Source: Aplectana chamaeleonis
Taxonomy: Eukaryota; Nematoda; Chromadorea; Rhabditida; Cosmocercidae
Reading direction: 5' to 3'
NCBI GenBank assembly: GCA_029168955.1
Contig: JAPDOI010000152.1
Coordinates: 620,001-684,000, forward strand
Length of the DNA stretch: 64,000 nucleotides
Below the pieces are notes generated by a model. The model searched no databases and was not told the origin of the DNA. It saw only the letters and a program-made list of their open reading frames with translations. A program made the position numbers and the translations under genes. Below, piece by piece: positions 19,465 to 32,046 of the stretch (position 1 is its first letter; each line of letters starts with the position of its first letter).

Positions 19465-21397
19465 CTGCAATAATTTCGGGGTGTATTTGTTCTACAGACT
19501 GCGCTTTTTCGCAAATCCAATACCGCTCAGGTCAGCAAAGACTATTGAATCCCTTTTTTTTCAAAACAATATCCGTAAACTTCTCAAATCGATACATTGT
19601 CATTCGGTCGCCGTAATCCCGAAAAGTTTGAGCCACACTGAGACACATACAGTTTGTGGCTAGGGCAAGCGCACGACAGTAGGATACCGTAAGATGACAG
19701 CTGGGGGTCGCAGGCTTAGCCCGTACCCGCAATCTAACAGTGGCCCGATTCATTAACGATAGACCCTAGGCTGAGTAGTGACCGAAGTGACGAGATAGCG
19801 GCAAACAGCTTCGAGTGGTGCAGAGCGTCCCGGCTCTAACTAACCCTCAATCCACTGTTTTATCGTTGAATATCAGGGTTGAGCACAAGCCCGTAACGGT
19901 CCAAATCTACGGGTCTGCCCCCGACCTACAGTACCACTGATCTTGGCGGGACCAACATGTATTAGTGGCACACATGCGACCATGGTTTCATAATTCATGT
20001 CGGTCTCGCAAAGAACAGGAGCAGACTCGTAGATTTTTATCGTTACTGGTTTGTGGTTCAAGCAGGGTTGCGACTAGGCGCAGCGGGGGGGGTCGTGAGC
20101 ATCTTGCAAAACTTTTGAAGAAAAGCGAAAATTCAGGGGAGTGGGGCTTGGAAAATTTTTGGAGAGAGAGTAATTTTCTCCAAAGCGCTTGGTAGTAATA
20201 GTAATAACATGAGGCTGTAATAGTCACCCACTGGAAGTAGGAATGCAGAGCGAGAACAGACGTGTCTGCAGAGGTCGTCATGGAATTCTGCTTACGGTGG
20301 GTATACGGTAGTTTGGGAAAAGCATCAGATTTCAGTCAGAATTTCTACTCAGGGGTTATTCGGTGTACTGAATACAAATTGGATGCCTATTTGTCGAGGG
20401 GGGGTCACAAAACTTCTTCTAATTTTTCGGAAATTTTGGTCAAAGGGGGGGGGGTCGTAGTTCCATCAAAAATACCAAGGTTGGGGAATAAGGCCTTGCG
20501 CTCTTTGCGAATTGAGATTGCGCATCGAATTTCGCAAATCTCGGCAGCATGTTGTCGATGGTTTCGAAGGTCTACAAGAGATCACAGAGCGCCAATTTAG
20601 ACAAAACAATTTCATCGATTTCCGGATCGATAAGTGAGACGGGTAAGAATTGCTCTCTGTTGATTAAACAAAAAATCTGATCTAAAAATTGAGTTGAAGT
20701 ATTTTGTGGAACGAAACATTCTAGTCCGGAAGATCAGGCCGCTGAATCAGTAGGAATTTACTGCGAAATTTAAGGAAAAGCGCGGAAGTGCAGTCGAAAA
20801 GTAAGTTCACCTGCTGTTCAACATCGACATTTAGTTATAGGTACAACAGTTGTGGCAACTGTTTGATTAACCAAGGACAATTTGCATGACAGAGTTAGTC
20901 CTACTATTGGATGATCACTCAGAGTGGGGGGGGGGGGCAGCATTGAGCGGAAGGAACGAGCGGGGTCAGGTTTTCAGTTGCTCACCGTGCAAAACAAGTT
21001 GATATTCATCATTACAAATAATGATCATGAAAATAAACAGCACGACACAATATTTACAAAAAAAAATTCGCCATACGTTTTATTTTTTGCGTCCTCCCTA
21101 ATCCACGGAGCCGGCAGGGGCTGGCTACTGCCGGCCGACATCCTTTTTTTTTCGGCAACAATCACCATGGCCTGACCTCAAATTGTAGCCGGGGGTCAAT
21201 GGGTATAGGGTCAAATTAAAAAAAAAAGAAAAGGTAATGAAACAAACATCGACAGTTACCACTCACATTAGTAGTCCACCGAGCTGGTTCGTGAAGAGTT
21301 GCAGGTGGGACAATAACGGCTGGCATAGCCCGGATAGAAGAATGGATGTGCTGTAGCGACAAGTAAGAGCAATACAACCTCCAAGAACGGATAGACT
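19465..21397. other. No recognised gene
   Basis: Searched on the minus strand for N-terminal PKG exons without success. It contains fragments of the hAT-type MITE family (CAGGGTTGAGCA at 19875, CAGGGTTGCG near 20060), G-runs near 20396, 20440 and 20926, and short ORFs without domains. Confidence 0.4.
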
Positions 21398-22744
21398 GTG
21401 GCCGTATCCACGAAACCACGGGGCCTCTCGGGAAGGTTTCTAGAACCAGACGATGGAATACCGGTATGGAGCTTTGGGGGCCGTCTTGCTCCGCGCGCGG
21501 TCACGGCGCGGTCAAGTTGCATCCTAGCGCTGATGTGCTGATTTCATCACGATAAGATCATCGACCGTCGATCGAATTGATTAGGCTGTTACCTCGCGCC
21601 GCTCACGGGCGAAACTTCCTATTTTAGGCCAGATGGGTTTGAAGGTAAAGCTGCTTTTTCTCGCTTTTTTTTCTGTTTATTGCTTTCTCCGCCGTATAGA
21701 TCTGTTCGGAAGCTAGGATTTTCTTGGAGTTTTCTTTCGAGATCCGCACTTTTTTACCATTGTCAGCAAACATCAAACTGATCACACAATTCTTTGAAAC
21801 AATTTTTGTTATTCACCCAACCCTCACGAAAATACCAGGCAGAGAAAACAGAACCAGAGAAAAAGCGGAAGATTTTGACAAAACACCTCAAAATACGTTG
21901 AACCTGTTGGAGATTTAAAGGAATGGATGAGAATGTATAGAGGAAATGCATTATTCGAACTGCTCACAGACCCTATTCGAGAAAAAGGCAAAAACGTCAA
22001 ATCTGATCACTCAAAAATAGTTCATCGCCTCCGAAAACATAGAAGAATTCTTCACACCCACGTAGAATTTTCGCCTACCCGGGGGTTTCAACCGCTTAAA
22101 AAATCGAAGAATTTTTCACACCGACGCAAAAATTTCGCCAACCCAGGGGTTTCAACCCTGTGAAAAAATCGAAGACTACTTCACACCCACATAGAATTTT
22201 TGCCTACCCAGGGGTTTCAACCGCTTAAAAAATCGAAGAATTCTTCACACCGACGCAAACATTTCGCCAACCCAAGGGTTTCAACCACTTGGAAAAACGG
22301 AGAATCCTCAGCAGCTACGTCGAAAGTTGGCTTATTTGATGTTAACTTTCCTGTTAATGCACTATTGCTCTTGATTTGTGGAATGTGAGCTACTTAGGTG
22401 GATTAGTTGTGTTTGAGTGAATCCAATCGAATTCTACAACGAGAGACTAAAAAGGCGAATTCTTGAATACATAATTTCATCTCCATTGAGAAACGGACTC
22501 ATTCCTGGCGTTCTACAACATTGTATTACTGTGGTAAAGGCTCATGTAGGTATCGCTGGAAACGTGAAACAATCTTGTCTGATAATTGCTGGAGCGGCTG
22601 AGCGATGCTGCGCTGCGACCGCGCGCAGAGCACGGCGGCTCCCCGAAGCTCTGTACTCGCACTCCCAGACGATGTATGGAGTTGGCGGACTTTGGACGTT
22701 CCTGGAAGGCTCCCATAGTTTCATGAATACGGCCACTGATCTAG
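21398..22744. mobile_element. Inverted-repeat element enclosing a minisatellite
   Basis: About 140 bp at the left (GTGGCCGTATCCACGAAAC, then GGAGCTTTGGGGGCCG and CGCGCGCGGTC) is imperfectly mirrored at the right (ending GTTTCATGAATACGGCCAC). ORFs on the two arms, on opposite strands, encode related peptides (FVDTATV and FMNTATDL), which follows from the DNA symmetry. The core holds the tandem repeat at 22050-22310. Confidence 0.55.
22050..22310 (+). repeat. Minisatellite with about 61-bp units in alternating dimers
   Basis: At least four units share CACACC(C/G)AC, ATTT(T)CGCC, CCCAGGGGTTTCAACC and AAAAATCGAAGA. Units 1 and 3 (CACGTAGAATTTTCGCC type) and units 2 and 4 (CGACGCAAAAATTTCGCC type) match best, giving a roughly 122-bp higher-order period. 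Confidence 0.75.
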
Positions 22745-23381
22745 AAACACCGCATCAGTTCTGAATTTCATAAAATATCGAGTGAACGGCAACAATTGAG
22801 TTTATATGGTTAGATCCGCGGCCTGTTTCCTCAAGAAAAAACGTGTAAATTCAAATCGCGGCTGGCGTGGCGGTTTAAATTTCAATCTCTGAGGAAGAAT
22901 TTTTTCTCAAGAAAGAATATATAGTTTCTACCTGGCTTTGAGCTGTGGCTCACCACGCGCCGCCGCCGCTTCGCGGCGTCGCAATTAGAGCATGCTTACC
23001 TCTGTTTCAGTGGGATGCCAGGGTGGGAGCCGAATGCGTAATCATTCACATGCTCTCAATTCCTCCCATCATTTGAGGTGTTTTAACAAACACAGAAAAC
23101 CATCTCGCCTCAAGTATTGGCAACTTTATATGATTCAGAGCAGAGTGAATGGAGTAAATCAACTAGGTACTATTTTTAGGATAGGAATAATATAATAATT
23201 TCATTGTGTTATATTCACTATAGTGTTACTATCTATTTGGTTCATATAACTGATTATCACCGGTCTCCCAGATATATAAAGAAAAGAAGCGACACAGAGA
23301 AGTCGCTATATATTAGATTAGAGTTAAGATGAAACTAACTATACGTGACTTAACACACTCCGTTCCTTAAAGGCACAGGAC
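22745..23381. other. No recognised gene
   Basis: Contains a GC-rich block (CGCGCCGCCGCCGCTTCGCG) at 22960-22980 and otherwise AT-rich sequence. One GAG|GTAAGC donor-like site (minus strand, 22997) has no convincing matching acceptor. Confidence 0.35.
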
Positions 23382-24567
23382 CAGGGTTGTGCGGCACTGT
23401 TCCGTTTCCGATTCCGTTTCCGTATTTCCGGTGCTTTTTGGGCTGTTCCGTTCCACTTCCGTTTCCGAGTTTTTAAGCCCGGAAACGGAATAAAATAGTG
23501 TCACACGATCTATGGTAGTGGATCTAGCCGAGGATGTTTATGGGTACTAGGGGACGCCCAAATTTAAATTCGACCTCTTGTGTTCAAGAAAATATCTGAG
23601 CTTGGCTGAGACCATTTAAGAAGTTTGAAATCTTGAAATTTCGACCCCATGAAATAATAACACGAAATAGTCGTGGCAGGAATCTAAACACCTTTTGGAG
23701 ATTCTTTCTAAAATTATGTAGCTTCTTCTCTGAGAATAAATGTTTTCATGAGGCTTTTCCTCTTGATTCCACTTTTTCGTTTGTTTACCGCCACTACAAC
23801 AATGAAAATCGAGTTAATTTTTTTCTGCACGTGCAGTCTGTCTTCCAGAAAGGAGTCTCGGCGGAGAGAGGTGGAGGCGATCACGGGCAGCGGCGCAGCC
23901 CGTTTGTCAGAGAATAAGATCATCGCAGATCATAAGAGAATTTTCCTATTCTCGCAGAAGAGTTTCATTTTATTCTTCTGAGATTTCAATATTTTGGTAT
24001 TCACTTCATTACGCTAGCAAAGTTTAAAAAAGGCGCAGCATAGAATCGGAAAAGTGACTTCTAACCAGCCTTTTAGACGCAACGCAGGCGCCCACGTCTT
24101 CCACACCTAAATACTTTCTGGGAGACAGCCTGTTCGCCAGGGATGTGCGGCAACGAAAAATGAAATTCTCGAGAGGGCCACTGCAAACCCGTAAAACGGC
24201 CGGCAAACTGCAATCGTCAAACGGCAATTACCGCACACCCCTTCTTTACACTATTTCGAGGGGCGGCGACATATAATAAAAACAATTTCAACATGCCTTT
24301 TCGGATTTCTAGAAGTGAGACTCGAAATCGTGGACAGCATCGTGTTGAGGCTTCTTTTTTGAATAACTATTAGTTTTCCGACTGAAATAATTGGTTATTG
24401 AATGAGCTGCAGGCGCAATGAGCAGCAACCAAACGTGAGAATGAGACAGCCCAATTTTTTCGCTCTCTTCCGTTTCCATTTCCGGATTTCCGTTTCCGGA
24501 ATTTTTTGACCATTTTTCTTCCGTTTCCGTTTCCGAAGATCTTGAAAATGATTTCCGCACAGCCCTG
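23382..24567. mobile_element. hAT-type element, 1186 bp, perfect 8-bp duplication
   Basis: Ends are CAGGGTTGTGCGG and CCGCACAGCCCTG, each followed by GTTTCCG/CGGAAAC hexamer-like repeats just inside (23395-23490, 24465-24545). The octamer cacaggac is duplicated exactly at 23374-23381 and 24568-24575. No transposase frame was found, so it is non-autonomous. A smaller related MITE is nested at about 24136-24241. Confidence 0.85.
24136..24241. mobile_element. Nested MITE with CAGGGATGTGCGG-like ends
   Basis: CAGGGATGTGCGGCAACG at the left pairs with CGGCAATTACCGCACACCCC at the right. The end sequence is close to that of the enclosing hAT-type element, suggesting the same transposase could act on both. 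Target duplication not clear. Confidence 0.5.
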
Positions 24568-24599
24568 CACAGGACACCCAGAAAATTATTTTTTATGTT

Positions 24600-24839
24600 A
24601 TATACCCTCTGGTTCCGGGCCTGATTTAGTGTGTGCGATTGCGGACTTGCGTCGTGAGGGCGCGACGCATCGCTTTCTTACGATCAAAGAGCTAGGAAAA
24701 ACCTTGAAAATTTAGAAAAACGCACAGGAACAGCTGATGCGGGCGGGCGCGGAAGGTCGTACGAAAGCGATGCGTCGCGCCCCCAAGACGCAAGTCCGTA
24801 ATTGCACACACCAAATCAGGCCCGGAACCAGAGTATACC
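24600..24839. mobile_element. Palindromic MITE with TCTGGTTCCGGGCCTGATTT ends
   Basis: The left arm is mirrored by AAATCAGGCCCGGAACCAGA at the right. Inner blocks GCGATTGCGGACTTGCGTC and GGGCGCGACGCATCGCTTTC are also mirrored. The same end sequence marks the asymmetric MITEs at 38671-38824 and 44224-44379. Confidence 0.75.
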
Positions 24840-25929
24840 TATCTTGGAGAGGGTCACACTCTGATCACAATGGTATTTCTGGAATCGTCCAAGACCCCCT
24901 ACAAACGGAGATATGGCTCCTTGAAAATGCCTGTATTTTTAGGGCAAAATTTGGTGGAGGAGTTGTCTCAGGCCTGTATTTCTCTTCATTCGCAATCGTT
25001 GCGCGAGAGCAAAACAGGATGAGGAGATAGATCGGAAATGGAGTGAAAAACGACGACTCGGTTGAAAATCATTCATCCATATAGCCACTATTGGGATCGA
25101 AAATCAGGAGGGGGGTCGGGCCCGTGGTGGTCGCTTATATCTCGCTTATTTGGAGGAATTGAGATCTCGCACTTGGCACGTGTTATACAGGAGGGGTCCG
25201 TAATTGCAGATTCTGGAACCTGAAGTAACTGGTGAGCTAAGAAAAAGTCACCACTATTTTCTACGACCCCGAAAACCGTATACGGCTCCAATTATGATCA
25301 GCTGTTTTGACGATTCTTTACACACCTGGAAGACTTGGACATGAATTTCGTCCGTGCCACAAATATACGAACACTTTTGAAAACCTCCAAGTTTAAAATT
25401 AAATAATTACAGGGTATGAAACTATTTGGGGTGGGGCACTCCGGATTATTGGAGAATGAACGATACCGCTTTCAGAAGTCGACGTATTTCCATGGAGTCT
25501 CACGAAAACAATGCCTGATAATGCTATCAGGCATAGGATATCAGCCCAATTTTTCATTTTCATGGACGAATCATTTGATTTTCTCGAGTGCCCCCCCCAA
25601 ATAGTTCCAAGCCAATTTCAGGCGAAAAAATGCACTTTATAAACTGAAATCGGCTGGAGGGAGGGAGGGGAACGTATTTTTTGACACTGAGACGCTATTG
25701 GATACAGAATTTTATGGGGATTCCGAAAACAACTTTCACCAAAGAGCTATCTTCTAGGGTGAAAAAAGTTATGGACGAAAAACTAATTGCTTTTGGCGAA
25801 AGCAACGTTATTTCATAAATTGAAATCGGCTGAGAGATTGAAAACGTTTTTTTTCTAAAATTGAAAACATTATTCGACGCAAAATTTCATAAAGATTTCA
25901 GAAACGGCTCCGTTCAAAGATCCATATTA
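24840..25929. other. Repeat-derived, no gene
   Basis: 24845-25050 resembles the interior of the AAGGCAGTGTTCACGA family elements at 36785-37288 (GGAATCGT.CAAGACC...GAG.TATGG, then GAGTTGTC). 25400-25610 has an inverted CACTCCGG/ATAGTT-type pair. No exon was found. Confidence 0.4.
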
Positions 25930-26657
25930 AAGGCAGTGTTCACGATGATTTTCGTTTAAGAGTTTTTCACTCGAAACAATGCGTTGGTCACGAAGTGTTA
26001 CCAAAATTACAAAGAAACCTCAAGAAACGCACTAAAACGTCTTATTTCAGTGACATCATTCTCTGGCATGGACTAGTTGTCCGGTTGGATGAACATGTTT
26101 ACGGTGGTTGTCACAGGTGAAAAATGGGGTCAATTGAAAAAGGAAGGATATTCTAGGCAGAACTGTATCAGTTAGGGTCTGAAGGAAAGAACGGAGCAAT
26201 AGAGACTAGAGATTTGCAAAAGACGGGTCTACAAAAGATTTCATTGTCATAACGAAGAGTTCCTGTGAGAGAAAAGAGGAGGGGTGAGAGTAGAGGATTT
26301 CGTGCCCTTTTAGTGCGTTTTTATTTATTTATTATACGTCGTTGCCGACGCGCTCAACAACATCGAAAACAATGGATAGAAACTCGGAAAAAACACAAAT
26401 GCAATTAAAAACAAATGAAAACTCTTTTTTAGAAGATTGAACAGCGGACGCAAGATCATTGCTTCAATCAGAAAAAATTCTGGAGGGCGACCCTAGTTAA
26501 AGTTTGGAGCCGCTAATGGTAGAGAGGGGGCAGTAAGAAAGATTTGATATACTCGAAGATTTTCTCGACTTCTTAGTCATTTCTGTTCTACCCGGGGGCC
26601 ATACAATCAAATTAGCAATTGACCTCAAAATGAAGGTTACCGTGAACACTGCCTTAG
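25930..26657. mobile_element. AAGGCAGTGTTCACGA-family element, 728 bp
   Basis: TAAAGGCAGTGTTCACGATG at the left and CCGTGAACACTGCCTTA at the right are inverted. Other likely complete members are 36785-37288 and 40433-40897, and single ends occur at 388, 17336, 37857, 58363 and elsewhere. The flanks suggest TTAA or TA target sites but differ between copies. Confidence 0.6.
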
Positions 26658-26944
26658 AGGGCAAAAATGGTATGAGCGAAGAACAGGTACATAGTTTTTG
26701 AAAAATCGCTTGGAAAAATTTTCCGAAAAATTTGGACTCCAAGACAGCTCGAAGTAAATTTTTCATGATCTAGGCAGATCATTTCATTAAGAGTAGTGAA
26801 TTTCTAAAGGAGGTCATCTAACGAAAAAAAATGTTTCAAAATGAATGATTAGAAAAATATATTGAATGCAAGAAAAAGATGATAAGAAAACGTCAAATTT
26901 TGAAGGTGCAAGTCTATAGGGAACCTTCACCATTCCCCACTCAG

Positions 26945-27008
26945 GTATCGTGAACAACCTTCAACTCTCGGACCGCTGTCTCCACCCCAACGAAGCCATG
27001 GTAGAGAG
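26945..27008 (+). CDS. Candidate small exon of an unknown gene
   Basis: 64 nt between CCCCACTCAG and GTATGTAAG, a very good donor. Read from the third base it gives IVNNLQLSDRCLHPNEAMVE plus two bases, without stops and with higher GC than the flanks. No neighbouring exon with fitting phase was found. It could be an isolated exon of a gene extending either way, an upstream exon of the plus-strand coiled-coil gene, or chance. The peptide is not recognised. Confidence 0.3.
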
Positions 27009-27599
27009 GTATGTAAGTTGGCCTAAATTGTGACTTCAAAGGATCTCCTATAGAGCGTATTTCTGACAGTGTACTCAACGGTAATAAGTCGACCAGTCCA
27101 CCGAATCTATCCAAACTGCTTTATTTGCCTGATCTGCTATCATCCAATGCCTGTAGAGATTCATTTTGGTTTTGATGAACTTGCCAGAATGATTTCTTTG
27201 CGCGAACAACCTGCATCCAGATAAAAAGAGCAATCCGCATACGGGCGGATAGCAGCTGGTATCAGTCAATTTGACAAACTATAATGATGCGACTCCGCAT
27301 AGCGATTCGATGCTAATCGAGCTCCTATTATAAGAAATGGAGGAACACGCCAAGCAAGGGACATCCGTAAGGAGCTCTAGGTTTCACAGTTTGCCATGAT
27401 CAAGCCGGGCGTTTTTTCGTCTTAGCATTGTTAACAGCGGTTACGTATGTCTGGCCATGATCGACGCACGCAATTGATCATCGTTCAAAATGCTCTCTTA
27501 GAGATTGATTTTATTATGCATATGCGAGAGAACAAACATGAGGCAAGTCTCTTACTCCCGCTTGAAACATGAAAATTTATTTAATTTAATCTGTTCTTG

Positions 27600-30450
27600 A
27601 GTAACTAGAGATTCAGTGAATCGATTCTACTCGTGTCCGTATTGGATTTTCAACAATTCGATTTATTCGTGCCACCATTCGGCCGAATTTGGAAAACTAT
27701 TGATTTACATCTGAAATATTCCAAGGTTTTCTGCCTATTGTTGGTCGTCATTTCATTTGTCGAAGTTTTAGAAATTCAAGTCCATTCCTCGCACGTCCAT
27801 TCATTTTTTTTTGAAAATTTGAATTTATAGCTTGTCAAGTAAAGCCGCTCAAGAATATTGTAAGCACTGCTCCTCTTTTTATTTCGAAAAATCTTGGAAT
27901 TTCTTTTCCTTTCGAATCACCAAAAATTTGTATTGATCGGTCTTTTTGATAGCCTTATCACCAGATATTCCATTTTAGTGCTTCTCTTGTCAATTCGAAA
28001 CTCGAAAAATTCGTATCTGATCATCCTTCCACTATGTAACTTGAGATTGTATAGATAAATTCTTCTCTTGTCCGTATTGAATTTTCATCCATTCGATTTT
28101 TCCGTGTCACCATTCGCCTGAATTTGGAAAAAGATTGTTTTACAGTTTTCGAAGGTTTCGTGCTCATCGTTCTTCGTCATTTCGTTTGCAGGAGTTTTGA
28201 CAATCGAAATTCATTTATCTCATGTCCGCTCAGTTTTTTCTTGGAAAACAGCATTTATAGCTCGTCAAGTAAAGCTGGTCGAGGATATTACAGTCATTGC
28301 TTCTCGCCTTATTTTGAAAATCGAAAAGTTCGAATTTGTTAGTCTCCGCATTCAATGACTTTTACTCGCCCAAGTTTGAAAAAATCGAAATTATTCTTCT
28401 CTTTTCTGTTGAAATTCGGGAATCTCATGTCTAACCGTTTCTTCGTTAAACATGCATTTTATAAAATTAGCCCTTTTTTTCTCATTTTTCCGTTCGAATC
28501 GCCAAAAATTGATCCTTTTGATAGCCTGAATTCTAGGAGTTTCATTTTAGTGTTTCTCCTGTTCTATGGAAACGCGAAGGTTTCATAATTAATTTGTCTT
28601 TCATAAACTCGAGATTCAATGGAACGATTCTTCTCTTGTCCATATTGAAATTTCAACAATGTGATTTTTCCGTGTCACCATTCGAATTTGGAAAAAAATT
28701 GAGTTACACACATACTCGTCCTATCGCCACTGAAAGCTTTCGAAGTTTCTAGCCTATTGTTAGTCGCAATTTCATTTGCCTGAGTTTTGAAAAGCCAAAT
28801 TCATTCCTTTCATTTTTTTTTGAAAAAATTAGAATTTATAGCTCGTCAAGTAAATTTATATTTATTGGTCTTTTTGATAGCCTGATCGCTAGAAGTTCCA
28901 TTTTAGTGCTTCTCCTGTCTATTCAAAACTCGAAAAATTCGGTAAAATAAGAAAAAAGGAAAGCTAATCAAGAATTTTGTACCCCTTTTCATGCTCCTCT
29001 CCTTGGTTTAGCAATCAAAATTTTAGAATTTTTTAATACTCGCATTCGTTGACTTTTACTCGCTCAGGTTCGGAAAAATGATATTCATTCTTCTCTCTTC
29101 TGTTGAAATTTGGGAATGTGTTTATCCATTTCTTCGTCAGACAGAAATTTTATACCTTTCTGGTGCTTCTCTTGTCCATCGGAAACTCAGAAAAATTGTA
29201 TCTGATCGTCCTCTCATGCGCTCGCTCGTGGATCAACTTGATCAACTCTCCTCTTGTCCGTGGTAAATTTTCAACAACTCTTCATGAAAAAAATCGAGTT
29301 TCATATTCGCTCTTTCGCCCGTGAAATTTGTAAAGTTTCGAGCTTATTGTGAGTCCTCATTTCATTTCCTAAGTCCTAAGTTTTGAAAATCTAAATCCAT
29401 TCTTTACACGTCCGTTCAATTTTTTGGAGAATTAGAGTTTAGTAGTCGTCAGTTGAGAAAAATACTCTATTGTCGGTTTCGTTTCTAGGTGCAAGTTTTT
29501 TTTTGCCACTGAATATTAATAGGTAACTGGAATGAAACGGTAATAAATAAAGAATAGACTAGGATAATTTTAGATATGAATTGTAAAGCTGATCAAAAAC
29601 ATTATAGTCATTGCTCCTCTCATTAATTCGAAAATCGAAAATTTAAATTTTTTTGGTCCTCGCATTCGTTGAATTTTACTCGCCCAGGTTCAATAAAATC
29701 GAATTCATTCTTCTCTTTTCTGTTGAAATTTGGCAATGTCGTAATTATCCGTTTCTTCGTTAGACAGAAAGTTCGGGAAATTAGCTCCGTTTCCCTCCTT
29801 TTTCCTGTTCGAACCACCAAAAACTTATATTTATTGGTCTCTTTGATAGCTTGATTACTAGATATTCTATTTTAGTGCTTCTCCTGTCTATTCAAAACTC
29901 GAAAAAATCGTATCTGAACATCCTTCCACTAGCTTGAGATTGAATTGATAGATTATGCTCTTGTCCGTATTGAATTTTCAACCAATCTATTTTTCCGTAC
30001 CACCACCATTCGCATGAATTTGGGAAAAGGTTGTTTTAACGTTCTCCAAGGTTTCGTGCTCATTGTTAGTAGTCATTTCATTTACAGGAGTTTTGATTAT
30101 CCAAATTCATCCCTCACGCATCCGTTCAATTGTTTGAAAATCAGAGTTCATTAGTCATTAAGTAAACGTGATCAAGAAAATTATAGTAATAGTTCCTCTT
30201 CTTCGTTTGAAAATCGGAATTCGTTAGTCCCTGTTTTCAATGACTTTTTTTCGCCGGAATTTGAAAAAAAAACTTCAAAATTGGACATGTCGGGCTTATC
30301 CGTTTTTTCATTGAATAGAATTTTGGGAAACCAGCTCTCTCTCCTTTCTCTTTTGAGTTCGAAGTCTGATATCTATTAGTTCTTTCGACTGCCTGAAATT
30401 CGAAAACTCAGGCTGATGCTTCACTTGTCCGTTGATGTTCTATTTCGCTG
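27600..30450 (+). repeat. Diverged tandem array with long monomers
   Basis: The same ordered phrases recur at 430-700-bp spacing. A TTTTCAACAATTCGATTT...GCCACCATTCG...GAATTTGGAAAA block occurs near 27650, 28085, 28640 and 29970 and a decayed one near 29270. A GAAATT.GGGAATGT...TTTCTTCGTTA block occurs near 28405, 29105 and 29725. A TTTATAGCTCGTCAAGTAAA block occurs near 27825, 28253 and 28837. Units are heavily diverged with indels. The array is AT-rich with no conserved long ORF, and resembles an old satellite or a multiplied element. Confidence 0.7.
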
Positions 30451-30893
30451 AAATCGCTGATTTGATGTCAGTTTCAAAGTTGTGTGGAAGAGTTCTCTCT
30501 GATTAGCTATGATCGACTTCTCTGGCAGCGATCTTGCTCAGAAACTCGGAAACTTTCCCCTATGTTTTATAGGTTATAGAATTGCTCGAAGCGACCCTAG
30601 AAGACTTCCTGTTGTAAGGCAAGGCCATTGCTCTAGATTGTTAAGGTTCTGAAATTTATATGGGAAAGCAGTTATTCGCCATAATACATATGAATCGCAT
30701 TGGATTGATTTGTTTCCCCAGTGGAGATATACGAGACCTCAGAGCTGAATTATATGTATTGGAATACATTTTCTGTTTCCAAGCCAAAGAATTTTCGTTT
30801 CCGCTCCTCTGAAGTTTTAAAACTCCCTCGCACACTCTTGTTGCAGAATTGTTCTCTAGCATTCGCTTTTCGGGTCCTGGAAACTAAGTATAA

Positions 30894-31445
30894 GGCCATT
30901 GTTATACTCTGCTACAGCCCTGCCGCGGTCGCGGACCGGAGCGACGTCGCAGTCGCTGAGGTCCAGTTGTGCTATGCCATACATCACGCCAACTTACGTA
31001 TGACACGCGCTATAGCCCGCGCTATCGCAGACAGATCAATAACCCGGAATCAACAGCAAATCAGTTCAGTTTCAGTTCTATAAAGAAACAGGCTTTAAGA
31101 TTTGTATATTAAATATAAGGAGAAGACCCCAGGAGAGAAAAGAAAGAAAGAACTACAAAAAAAGATGAAAAACAGAGGAAATCCGCAATAAACCAATTAC
31201 TCCGTCGCTGTCGGAGGAACCGGTCGCAGTGTGCCACACTGCGACCGTCGCCCGCGACAGCGACTGATTGCCGCAGTGTTTTAACATTTGAATGTATAAC
31301 ACCCGTCTGCAAAGCTGCGACGCGACCGGCGCATGCAAAGTATTCCCGCGACAGCTCTTTTCATGGTGAGAGTGTTGGTCCCGACACGATTCGTAGCAGA
31401 TGAGCGAACTTGTCGCGGTCACAGACTGGAGGTATAACAATGGCC
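30894..31445. mobile_element. 552-bp inverted-repeat element
   Basis: GGCCATTGTTATAC at 30894 is mirrored by GTATAACAATGGCC ending at 31445. The interior holds GCGACGTCGCAGTCGCTG and CGCAGTGTGCCACACTGCG type inverted blocks. Target duplication not resolved. Confidence 0.6.
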
Positions 31446-31737
31446 CAAGAGTTGTTCCCTGTTCCGCAAACCGAATTCGACTCGAAACCATCTCGCTTGA
31501 TTGGAATAGCCTGATGCCTCGAAAGTCAACTCCCCCATCTTTGTGTACTGATAACATGATCCTTCTTTTCGTTGCTTGATAGAATGCAGTAGATTACGTC
31601 ATCCTACCACCTATATGTGCCTTACTCTGTGTGTATCGGTGTGTGCGTGTGTGTGAATGAACGGAATTTTGGTCGGCCAGTCATGAGCAATTGTCGCCCG
31701 GCTCTTACACCCACTGTACGTAGTAGAGTGTTGCCCG

Positions 31738-31945
31738 AATATTCGTTTATTCGAATAATATTCGAACATTCGAATATTCGAATAATTCGAATATTCGAAT
31801 ATTCAAAGAAGTGGATTATTCGGGTTATTCGAATAATCGAATATTCAAAGAAGTGGAATATTCGTTTATTCGAATATTCGAATATTCAAAGAAGTGAAAT
31901 ATTCGGTTTATTCGAATATTCAGCACGAATAATTTGAACATTCGA
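31738..31945. repeat. TTCGAATA repeat tract
   Basis: Units of ATTCGAATAATCGAATATTC alternate with AAAGAAGTGGA spacers, starting after AGAGTGTTGCCCGAATATTC. The same unit order is seen at 35128-35346. Confidence 0.75.
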
Positions 31946-32046
31946 CAAGATCGCACTCATTTTGCCCTGCTTTTACATTTCAAACATCTTAGCGTAGTGA
32001 CTACTAATTTCTCACAATTCTTCGGTACCTCATAAATATAAAGTTA

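Noticed and set aside
20396..20450. G-quadruplex-like G runs (also near 7384, 20926 and 52893)
   Set aside because: They are single homopolymer tracts at recurrent positions inside MITE families, not spaced G-tracts, and may include sequencing slippage.
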